A stretch of 23,252 nt of DNA from positions 1 to 23,252 of the forward strand of contig JABDBT010000033.1 in NCBI GenBank assembly GCA_013288465.1. The letters run 5' to 3'. The stretch is from Bacteroidota bacterium. Lineage in GTDB: Bacteria; Bacteroidota; Bacteroidia; Sphingobacteriales; Sphingobacteriaceae. The translations under genes and the position numbers were made by a program. The notes below the pieces were generated by a model. That model was not told where the DNA came from. It made no database searches and was given only the letters and a program-made list of their open reading frames with translations. Shown here piece by piece: positions 1-6,672 of the stretch; positions within the stretch are counted from its first letter, which is position 1, and every line of letters begins with the position of its first letter.

Positions 1-1
1 A

Positions 2-121
2 TTAGCTGATGGCAACAAATGTACAAATTGGCTGGGGCTATATTATGAACAAGTACGGGTATTTCCACAATTGCATAATCAATTTCTGCGATTTAAAACT
101 TACCAATTGAAATGTAGTTAA
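2..121 (+). CDS. Possible C-terminal end of an unidentified protein (5' end outside window)
   Basis: One frame stays open from the first bases of the window to a TAA at 119-121, giving 39 residues that include the stretch NWLGLYYEQVRVFPQL. The composition is protein-like, with aromatic residues spaced as in a folded domain. I do not recognise a family, and 39 open codons could occur by chance in AT-rich DNA. If real, the gene ends about 30 bases before the MntA-like gene and could share its transcript. Confidence 0.3.
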   Translation, partial: LADGNKCTNWLGLYYEQVRVFPQLHNQFLRFKTYQLKCS

Positions 122-150
122 GTAATTTAAATTATAGCTAACTTTATGTT

Positions 151-477
151 ATGATTTACGATAAGGTGGATTTACATTCAAAAAACTTTATTGCCCTGTG
201 CAAATCGCACAAGGTTAAAGAGTTATATATATTTGGATCAGCTGTAACCGGAAATTTTACAGATAAAAGTGATTTAGACCTTTTAGTTGAAATAAATGAT
301 ACCGATCCATTAACCAGGGGCGAATTACTGCTTTCACTATGGAATGAGTTTGAGCAATACTTTAACAGGAAGGTTGACCTTTTAACTTTCAATTCTTTAA
401 GGAACCCTTATTTGAAAGATAGCGTTAACAATACGAAGCGATTGATTTACGATGGATCGAAAGAAGAAGTATTATGA
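151..477 (+). CDS. mntA: MntA-like minimal nucleotidyltransferase, antitoxin of a MntA/HepT pair
   Basis: This is a 108-residue protein of the minimal nucleotidyltransferase family. Members of MntA/HepT modules silence the HepT RNase by transferring AMP to its active-site tyrosine. The sequence shows the exact GSX10DXD signature: G29-S30, ten residues, then D41 and D43. A third candidate metal-binding acidic residue is D76 in KVDLL. Length and motif order are normal and nothing looks broken. The last 26 bases overlap the start of the HepT-like gene, the usual tight coupling for the pair. A near-match to a -7 element (TAACTTTA, 139-146) lies only five bases before the ATG, so the leader would be very short or absent. 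The family call is firm. Antitoxin activity rests on the neighbour. Confidence 0.88.
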   Translation: MIYDKVDLHSKNFIALCKSHKVKELYIFGSAVTGNFTDKSDLDLLVEINDTDPLTRGELLLSLWNEFEQYFNRKVDLLTFNSLRNPYLKDSVNNTKRLIYDGSKEEVL

Positions 478-787
478 TGATATTATTAATGCAATTGCAT
501 TAATTGACGAGTTTTTGGGAGATATTAATCTATTTGCGCAGTATAAAGTCGACCGCAAAACAAAAAGCGCGGTTGAAAGACAATTGGCTATTATTGGTGA
601 AGCTATTAAAAAGGTCAAGGAGATCGATGCAAACGAATTGATCAATCATCATTCAAGCATAATTGGGTTTAGAAATATCTTAGTCCATTCGTATGATAGC
701 ATTGATGATGAAATGGTTTGAGCTATTATAAAAAAGCATTTGGTTCCGTTAAAAGAAGAAGTTACTTCAAAACTAAAAAGCAGTTAA
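452..787 (+). pseudogene. hepT: HepT-like (DUF86) RNase toxin, interrupted by an in-frame TGA
   Basis: The frame from ATG 452 encodes a DUF86/HepT protein, the toxin partner of MntA-type nucleotidyltransferases. The catalytic RX4HXY motif is intact: R74, H79 and Y81 in RNILVHSY. Translation stops at TGA 719-721 after residue 89. The same frame then runs on without a stop for 21 more codons to TAA 785-787, with product AIIKKHLVPLKEEV and so on. That tail is what HepT proteins normally carry after the DDE.V segment, and family members usually have Trp at the stop position. A single TGG-to-TGA change is therefore the simplest explanation. The product would be a 89-residue form lacking its last helix, made only in full by readthrough. 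The truncated protein retains all catalytic residues, so loss of activity is inferred. A sequencing error is possible. Confidence 0.75.
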
Positions 788-964
788 TCTCCGCCTCTTT
801 TTAATTATTCTCCTAATATTTTTAAGGGCTTCCGGCAATGCTATTATTTCTTAATAATTGATAAACAACACATTACCTCTCTACAAAATCTATAGACAAA
901 CATTAAACAATGTTGTTAAAAAAAGTTATTATTACTTTTAGGGCTTATACATTGTTACTGATCC

Positions 965-1801
965 ATGTCGATAATTGTATTTACGCTTATTATACTTATA
1001 GGCTCCTATTTTGCCGGCCTGCTGGGTTCATTAACCGGCCTTGGCGGCGGGTTTGTAATTATACCCCTACTTTACCTGCTACTGCATGTTGACATTCATT
1101 ATGCAATTGGCGCATCGCTGGTATCTGTAATAGCCACCTCTTCGGGGTCGGCAGCGGCTTATGTTAAAGAGGGGATCACCAACATGCGTTTAGGCATGTT
1201 TTTAGAGATAGCCACAACTGCGGGCGCTATGGTTGGCGCAATAGTGGCTATATATATCCCCGGAAACTATATCGCTATCATATTTGGCTGCATTTTAATT
1301 TTATCATCTATCATGTCGCTCCGTAAAAAAGCAGAAAATATTACTACCGACAAAAGTTATTTAGCGGCAAAATTAAAGCTTAACGGAAGTTATCCTACCA
1401 CAAGCGGAACGGTTGAATACGGTGTAAGCAATGTAGTTGGCGGCTTTTTCATGATGATATTTGCCGGGGTCATATCCGGGTTGTTGGGCATAGGGTCGGG
1501 CGCGTTAAAGGTTATAGCAATGGATGGTATTATGCGCATCCCTTTTAAAGTATCAACTACCACCAGTAATTTTATGATAGGTGTTACAGCGGCGGCAAGC
1601 GCGGTGGTTTACTTGCAGCGCGGCTATATTGATCCGGGGATATCCATGCCGGTAGTAATTGGTGTATTGCTGGGCGCGCTAACCGGCTCAAAAATTTTGG
1701 TGAACAGCACTTCATCCGGCTGGCTGCGCTGGGTATTTACAATAGTAGTAACTGCTTTAGCTATACAAATGATCTATCATGGGGTTACCGGGAAGATGTG
1801 A
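965..1801 (+). CDS. TauE/SafE family inner-membrane permease (sulfite/organosulfonate exporter type)
   Basis: A 278-residue, very hydrophobic protein with about eight membrane segments. It has the internal duplication of the TauE/SafE family: the N-terminal half carries GSLTGLGGGFVIIPLL (about residues 21-36), and the second half repeats it as GLLGIGSGALKVIAMDGIM (about 172-190). A charged cytoplasmic linker containing LRKKAEN (from about residue 119) separates the halves. Family members move small anions such as sulfite, sulfonates or sulfoacetate across the inner membrane, mostly outward. The substrate cannot be read from sequence. The DUF1634 membrane protein that follows is a frequent partner, so the two probably work as one transport unit. 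The ATG at 965 places the first helix immediately at the N-terminus, as expected. Confidence 0.9.
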   Translation: MSIIVFTLIILIGSYFAGLLGSLTGLGGGFVIIPLLYLLLHVDIHYAIGASLVSVIATSSGSAAAYVKEGITNMRLGMFLEIATTAGAMVGAIVAIYIPGNYIAIIFGCILILSSIMSLRKKAENITTDKSYLAAKLKLNGSYPTTSGTVEYGVSNVVGGFFMMIFAGVISGLLGIGSGALKVIAMDGIMRIPFKVSTTTSNFMIGVTAAASAVVYLQRGYIDPGISMPVVIGVLLGALTGSKILVNSTSSGWLRWVFTIVVTALAIQMIYHGVTGKM

Positions 1802-1904
1802 GCAGTTTGCAGTTCAAGCTGTGCTCGAACCTTACGTAAGCAAATGCCTAATGAATCGATACCAATAAACTAATGGACCATTGAACTAATGAACAAATAA
1901 ACCA
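1802..1904. repeat. Low-complexity intergenic word repeat (AATGAACC-type, preceded by a CAGTTTGCAGTT word)
   Basis: Directly after the permease stop come AGTTTGCAGTT (1804-1814) and an imperfect hairpin (1812-1819 with 1823-1830, one mismatch, no T-run). From about 1849 a string of degenerate copies follows, such as CTAATGAAT, CCAATAAAC, CTAATGGACC, CTAATGAAC and CCAATGAGC, with a period of 8-10 bases. The string ends inside the start region of the DUF1634 gene. The same 11-mer AGTTTGCAGTT occurs again just after the DUF885 stop, at 8423-8433. Confidence 0.6.
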
Positions 1905-2285
1905 ATGAGCAAATTTAAAGACACCGATATGCAGGTGGTAATTGGATGGGTATTGCGGCTGGGGGTATTTATCTCCATGACCGTAGTGTTTTTTGGCGGT
2001 ATCATTTACCTGTACAGGCACGGCCATTCGATGGCCGATCATCACGTATTTAAAGGTATCCCGGTATTTTTGCAAAGTGCCGATGGTATTGTAAATGGCA
2101 TAATTACGCTACGGGGCCAGGCCATAATACAGGCAGGTATAATTTTATTAATTGCCACGCCTATTGTGAGGGTGATATTTTCGGCGATAGGTTTTGTGGT
2201 TGAAAAAGACTATTTATATATAGGTATAACCTTATTGGTTTTGCTGATCATCTTCATCAGTATGCTTAGCGGCCACGCCGGCTGA
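1905..2285 (+). CDS. DUF1634 domain membrane protein, partner of the TauE/SafE permease
   Basis: A 126-residue protein with three predicted membrane helices, at about residues 10-36, 72-93 and 101-120. The first helix is followed by the conserved GxIYLYRHG segment (GGIIYLYRHGH). A periplasmic or cytoplasmic loop with FKGIPVFLQSADGIVNGIITLRGQAIIQAGI matches the DUF1634 layout. Proteins of this family are commonly encoded next to TauE/SafE permeases, as here, with a 103-base gap. The biochemical role is unknown; an accessory subunit of the transporter is the reasonable inference. The ATG at 1905 lies at the end of a repeat string, so the ribosome-binding region is itself repeat-derived. Confidence 0.82.
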   Translation: MSKFKDTDMQVVIGWVLRLGVFISMTVVFFGGIIYLYRHGHSMADHHVFKGIPVFLQSADGIVNGIITLRGQAIIQAGIILLIATPIVRVIFSAIGFVVEKDYLYIGITLLVLLIIFISMLSGHAG

Positions 2286-2327
2286 TAATTTTTAAAACAT
2301 ACTGTACATAATGCACGTATATAAGTT

Positions 2328-2546
2328 ATGCGCAGGATCAATGTACAATCAGCTATTATAAAAAGTGCAGGGTATGACCGGGATGCAAAGATACTGGAGC
2401 TGGAATTCAGAGACACCGGTGAAATATGGCGGTATTATTCATTTCCACCAATGGCTTACAAAAAATTTATCAACTCCCCATCACCTGGCGATTTCTTTAA
2501 CACCAGGGTGCGAAACAAATACCACGAAGAACAGGTAACCGGTTAA
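2328..2546 (+). CDS. KTSC domain protein
   Basis: A 72-residue protein that is essentially one KTSC domain. The features seen are VQSAIIKSAGYD near the N-terminus, the alternating hydrophobic strand ILELEF, the aromatic WRYYSFPPMAY block, and the C-terminal SPGDFFNTRVRNKY, which matches the family's S-x-G-x-[FY]-[FY]-N-x-x-[IV]-R-x-x-[YF] end. KTSC domains occur alone or fused to larger proteins including a lysyl-tRNA synthetase, and are thought to bind nucleic acid, but no function is established. The gene starts 42 bases after the DUF1634 stop and may be on the same transcript. Its TAA (2544-2546) overlaps the stop of the convergent receptor gene. Confidence 0.8.
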   Translation: MRRINVQSAIIKSAGYDRDAKILELEFRDTGEIWRYYSFPPMAYKKFINSPSPGDFFNTRVRNKYHEEQVTG

Positions 2547-4978
2547 TTTCCGGCAGCAGCGGCCCTTTTTTGCTCTTCCTCATTGGCGTTTTGATGTTTA
2601 ACGCTTTTTATGGAAGTTTGCCCAAAGCGGTACGTAAAATTAAGCTTTACAAACCGCGTTTCGGCCTTATCTATTAGATGCAGGTCAAGGTTCTGATAAT
2701 TAGAGTAAGCCCTATCGCGCCACGTATTAAACAGGTCATTTAGGTTTAATTTCAAACTTGCCCTTTTATCAAACAATTGTTTGCTTAGGCTGGCATCAAC
2801 CCTATAATATGATTTTAATTGAGTTGTCCCATAAAAAGAGGGCGAATCATATTTGCCCGAAAGTTCGGCACTTATCGTATTACTTATCGTAAAACTCTGT
2901 ATAGTTGAAAGCTGAATGTCCTGTGTACCTTTATTCAAATTGCCATTTATCGCGTATGCCTGTGTACGCTCATAAGCGGCATCCGCTGCAAAGCTGGCAC
3001 CCCACCAATTTGTAAACTGTACAGGTGCCGAAAATTTAAGCCCATAAGCGGCAAAGGTGCCAAAGTTTTTCTTGGTGGTAATATTTACTTTAGTAGCATC
3101 ATTTTGCTCAAAGTCATTAAAACCATAAAAATTGGTTGTAATATGTGCGTAAAGCGTAGTTACCAATGTTTTATTATAGCTATGCGTCAACTCAACATTG
3201 TTTGAATACTCCGGAAGCAGGTTGGGATTGCCCGAGCGGTAATCATACAAATCAACATAGTATAAAAAAGGGTTTATATCCGAATACAAAGGCCTTTCAA
3301 TGCCCCGGCTAAAACTGAATGTAAGGTCATTTTTGTCGTTATATTGATAGGTGAGCTGAAGATGTGGAAATACATCCAAATAACTTTTATTTACATCCTG
3401 CATTAAGGTAAGCGAGTTGCCGTTTGCATTGGTTTGATCGGCACGCAACCCGGCAACCAGGTTCCATTTCCCAAAATTGTTTGTATAGCTTACATAACCC
3501 GAATTGATGTTTTCGGTATAAATAAAAGTATTGCTAAAATTAGGGTCGCTTTGATACTGCCCGTTAACCAGGGGGCCAAAAATTAAATCATTATTACTCT
3601 TGGCCCAGCTGTATTTTATACCGGCCTCTAATTTCGACGTTTTCGACATCGGGTCAACATAATCAATTTTAACCACCCAGTTATGTATTACTGACGGGGA
3701 TAAGTTTTGTTGTAATAACGCCGGCCTGTAAATATTACCTGCTGCAGTATAAAAATTATTGGTTATATACTCTGTCGAGTGGCGTTCAATGTCGTTATAA
3801 AGCACATCTGCTGACAGTGTTTTGCCCGACTTGTCTAACACGCCATTGTAATTAATATCATAATTAATATTACTTAAATCGCGGGTTAATTTGGAGTTGG
3901 CTGTAATAGTTGAATCAGGCACGCCGTTGTTGGCTATTTTAAGATTATTGCTTTTTACAAAATTATTGTCATCAACGCTACCGTAAATTAAAAAGCCCAG
4001 GGTGTTATTAGCTGATATAAAGTAATCCGTCCCGAACCTGTAATTGTGTGTATATTTCTCTTGTGTGGCGTAATAATCGGTACTATAATCGCTGGCAATG
4101 CCGTTATAATTAATTAGCCGGTCGGTAATAATGCTATGAAAAGTTTCGCCGCCCGAGTACGAATACGTGCCATAAATATTCACTTTATCAGTTCGGCTAT
4201 TAAAAACCAGGCCCGCGTTTGATTTATAAAACGTACCGTAACCCGCGCCGGCAGTAAAAGTGCCGTTGGTGCCTGTGTTAGTGCCTTTTTTTGATACAAT
4301 GTTTATGATCCCTGCCCCGGCGGCATCATATTTAGCCGATGGACTGGTGATGAGCTCTATTTGCTGTATGGAGCCGCTTTGCATCCCCTGTAAAAAACCG
4401 GCCAGGTTTTCGGCCGTCAGGTTAGTTGGCCGGCCGTCGATAGTTATCAATGCGTTTTGCCGGCCAATAATACTTACGTTGCCCTGGTTGTCGATGTGTA
4501 CCCCCGGCGCCTGCCTCAAAATATCAAATGCCGAATTACCTTCGGCTATTATACTGCTTTGTACATTTAATACCACCCTGCCGGGTTTTACCTCTATATA
4601 AGGTTTTTTAGCAGTAACGGACACTTCCTTTAGTTGAGGGTATGAAAGTGTTAAGGTGATGGCCACGTTTAAAACATCCGCGTCTTTTATAGCATACGGG
4701 CCGGCCAACGATTGGCTATACCCTATTTTACTGCCCAAAACCAGGTAATTGCCCGGTTCGACCGCTGTAAATGCAAACGCGCCGGTATTATCGCAAGTAG
4801 TTGATTTAAGAATAGAGGAGTCGGCAGCGGCTAATAATATAACGGTAGCTAAATTAGGCGAAGCATTGTTTTCGGTAATAACCTTACCCCGGATAACTAC
4901 GTTTTTTGTTTGCGCAAACGAATATCCATACATCCCCAAAAATATTCCCGCGAATAAGCACACAGCCAAAAATCTCAT
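2543..4978 (-). CDS. TonB-dependent outer-membrane receptor, outer-membrane beta-barrel (OMP_b-brl_3) family
   Basis: An 811-residue outer-membrane protein. Residues 1-22 form a signal peptide ending SFAQ. A carboxypeptidase-like regulatory beta-sandwich follows (about 27-110, VVIRGKVITENNASPNLATV through ITLTLSYPQLKEV). A plug domain is recognisable at about 135-232, with AFDILRQAPGVHIDNQGNVSIIGR, ITIDGRPTN and SAKYDAAGAGIINIVSKK. The rest is a barrel rich in aromatic, amphipathic strands, including the family's NPLLPE-like turn (NPNLLPEYSNNVELTHSYN). The C-terminus after FVKLNFTYRFGQ is a charged tail ending EEEQKRAAAAGN. Such receptors import or handle a ligand using TonB energy. The ligand is unknown: there is no SusD partner, anti-sigma factor or siderophore gene beside it. 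The gene is apparently monocistronic and divergent from the hydrolase at 5192. Confidence 0.92.
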   Translation of the reverse strand: MRFLAVCLFAGIFLGMYGYSFAQTKNVVIRGKVITENNASPNLATVILLAAADSSILKSTTCDNTGAFAFTAVEPGNYLVLGSKIGYSQSLAGPYAIKDADVLNVAITLTLSYPQLKEVSVTAKKPYIEVKPGRVVLNVQSSIIAEGNSAFDILRQAPGVHIDNQGNVSIIGRQNALITIDGRPTNLTAENLAGFLQGMQSGSIQQIELITSPSAKYDAAGAGIINIVSKKGTNTGTNGTFTAGAGYGTFYKSNAGLVFNSRTDKVNIYGTYSYSGGETFHSIITDRLINYNGIASDYSTDYYATQEKYTHNYRFGTDYFISANNTLGFLIYGSVDDNNFVKSNNLKIANNGVPDSTITANSKLTRDLSNINYDINYNGVLDKSGKTLSADVLYNDIERHSTEYITNNFYTAAGNIYRPALLQQNLSPSVIHNWVVKIDYVDPMSKTSKLEAGIKYSWAKSNNDLIFGPLVNGQYQSDPNFSNTFIYTENINSGYVSYTNNFGKWNLVAGLRADQTNANGNSLTLMQDVNKSYLDVFPHLQLTYQYNDKNDLTFSFSRGIERPLYSDINPFLYYVDLYDYRSGNPNLLPEYSNNVELTHSYNKTLVTTLYAHITTNFYGFNDFEQNDATKVNITTKKNFGTFAAYGLKFSAPVQFTNWWGASFAADAAYERTQAYAINGNLNKGTQDIQLSTIQSFTISNTISAELSGKYDSPSFYGTTQLKSYYRVDASLSKQLFDKRASLKLNLNDLFNTWRDRAYSNYQNLDLHLIDKAETRFVKLNFTYRFGQTSIKSVKHQNANEEEQKRAAAAGN

Positions 4979-5191
4979 AAACAGGGAATGTAGAATTATA
5001 TGCTATAGGGTCAGTTTAATGTAACAGCAATTATACAAAAAATCCGTAAATGACCGTCATCAATTTTAACCAAATATTAATGTTTAAGCAATTTTGCATG
5101 GTATGGGCAAGAGCGTCTGATAGATTTTTAAATGAAAATCACCGATTTTTCTTATTTTCGGGGTTAAATATCCCACCTGATTTTTTAAAAA

Positions 5192-6460
5192 ATGAATAAA
5201 GTATCTTTCTTTTTAATAACCTTTCTTTTTGCAGCCAAGCTATTTGCCCAGGCCGAACCTGCTAAATATACAGTGACCACGGCCCGGTTTAAAAAGTTCT
5301 ATAATAGCAATAAACCCGACAGTATTTTTAGCCAGTTTAGTCCCGAATTAAAAACGGCTTTACCTGAAGATAAATTTAAAGCTACCACCATACAGTTAAA
5401 AGACCAGTTGGGCGACCTGCTTATTGCCGAGTTTGTTAAATACGAAGCGCCGTTAGCCGTTTATAAAGCCATTTTTAGGAATGGCGTTTTTTTGCTCAAT
5501 GTTTCAATAAATAGCAAAGACCAGCTAACCGGGTTGCTTTTAAGCCCATACCAGGAAACTGCGGCACAAGACGAGCCGATAACCGAATCGCCGGTGGCAT
5601 TAAAAACTTTATCCGGCACAATTTCGGGCACTTTGGCTATGCCAAAAAACGCTACGGGCAAAGTGCCGGTAGTTATCATAATACCGGGTTACGGGCAGGT
5701 TGACCGCAACGGCAACGGCCCTAAAATGAACAATAATGTTTATAAATTATTGGCCATTGCATTAGGTAAAAACGGCATCGCATCGTTACGTTACGATAAA
5801 CGGGGAGTAGGGCAAAGTATATCAGCAGGCAAGGATAAGGATATGCGTTTTGACGATTATTTTGATGACGTATATAGCCTTACGGGGATGCTGGGCGATG
5901 ACAGCCGCTTTTCGAAAATAATTATTCTTGGCCATGGGCAGGGTTCATTAGTGGGTATGATAGCCGCTGTGGATGACCGGATAAAGGCATTTATATCAGT
6001 AGAAGGCACAGCTTTAACTGCCGATAAAGTTTTGACCGAAATGATCAAAAAAACTTATCCCCAATATATAGCAGACGGATTTAAAAATGTTTTGGACACC
6101 CTCCGACGCGGCAAAATAAACAATAAGGTTGACCCGGCGCTGTACCCCGTGGCCCGCCCGGATATACAAACGTTTATATTAACCTGGTGGCGGTTTGACC
6201 CTCAGACTGAGATCAAAAAGGTAAAAAAACCGATATTGATTGTGCAGGGAAGTACCGACCTTGATGTGGATGTTATAAATGCCGAAAAACTAAAGAAAGG
6301 AAAATTACCCGTGGTAGCTATTATACCCGGCATGAACTACGTGCTGAAAGACGCTCCGATTGATAAAGAACCAAACATGGCCACTTATACCAAACCCGAC
6401 CTGCCATTAAAACCCGAGTTGGTAACTACTTTGGTTGATTTTATAAATAGAGTGCCGTAA
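5192..6460 (+). CDS. Secreted DUF3887-alpha/beta hydrolase fold protein with a degraded catalytic triad
   Basis: A 422-residue exported protein. Residues 1-20 are a signal peptide (FLFAAKLFAQ). A DUF3887-type domain spans about 28-117 and is followed by an alpha/beta hydrolase domain (about 140-420) of the BAAT/acyl-ester type, with PGYGQVDRNGNGP, SLRYDKRGVGQS and a late LIVQGSTDLDV strand. In active relatives the nucleophile elbow reads GHSEGS and the histidine loop GMNHVLK. Here the elbow is GHGQGS, so the serine position is Gly249 (codon 5936-5938). The loop is GMNYVLK, so the histidine position is Tyr383 (codon 6338-6340). The acid region (D356/D358) is kept. The frame is otherwise intact and full length. 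Loss of esterase activity is inferred, and a binding or scaffolding role is possible. Confidence 0.88.
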   Translation: MNKVSFFLITFLFAAKLFAQAEPAKYTVTTARFKKFYNSNKPDSIFSQFSPELKTALPEDKFKATTIQLKDQLGDLLIAEFVKYEAPLAVYKAIFRNGVFLLNVSINSKDQLTGLLLSPYQETAAQDEPITESPVALKTLSGTISGTLAMPKNATGKVPVVIIIPGYGQVDRNGNGPKMNNNVYKLLAIALGKNGIASLRYDKRGVGQSISAGKDKDMRFDDYFDDVYSLTGMLGDDSRFSKIIILGHGQGSLVGMIAAVDDRIKAFISVEGTALTADKVLTEMIKKTYPQYIADGFKNVLDTLRRGKINNKVDPALYPVARPDIQTFILTWWRFDPQTEIKKVKKPILIVQGSTDLDVDVINAEKLKKGKLPVVAIIPGMNYVLKDAPIDKEPNMATYTKPDLPLKPELVTTLVDFINRVP

Positions 6461-6510
6461 GTTAAAAAATATCGAACACCGAATTTTGAATATCGAATGA
6501 TGAAGTAATA
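6461..6510. repeat. Low-complexity intergenic word repeat (ATATCGAA-type)
   Basis: Immediately after the hydrolase stop there are degenerate copies of a word around TATCGAA/CCGAA: AATATCGAACACC, GAATTTTGA and ATATCGAATGATG. The string is about 45 bases long with a period near 9. The remaining 160 bases before the DUF885 gene show nothing further beyond a weak -7-like CATCTTTG near 6588. Confidence 0.5.
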
Positions 6511-6672
6511 GCAGTGCGATAAGTGGCTGTTTTAATATCCTTATTATAGCATTGTTCACTATACCGGCTACAGATTTAATTTAGCACATCTTTGTTTGTC
6601 GTTTTTAAATACTAATAGCTTTTTTGCGCTAAATGTTATAAGTTTATCCAATAAAGTTAAACGTATTACCTG

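Noticed and set aside
788..964. Gap between the toxin remnant and the permease searched for a small gene or RNA
   Set aside because: Only AT-rich sequence with a weak TACTTTTA (933-940) and a short AACA/TGTT inverted repeat was seen, which is insufficient for a call.
910..1092. 60-codon open frame overlapping the start of the permease gene
   Set aside because: It overlaps a clear TauE/SafE gene in another frame, and its product has no membrane or domain pattern of its own.
1812..1830. Hairpin after the permease stop considered as a terminator
   Set aside because: The eight-base stem has a mismatch and there is no T-run, while the co-directional DUF1634 partner follows.
4260..5024. Plus-strand open frames inside the receptor gene, and other long open frames antisense to dnaK, pruA and GH31
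   Set aside because: They are shadows of codon bias in strongly supported genes on the other strand, without recognisable domains or start signals.
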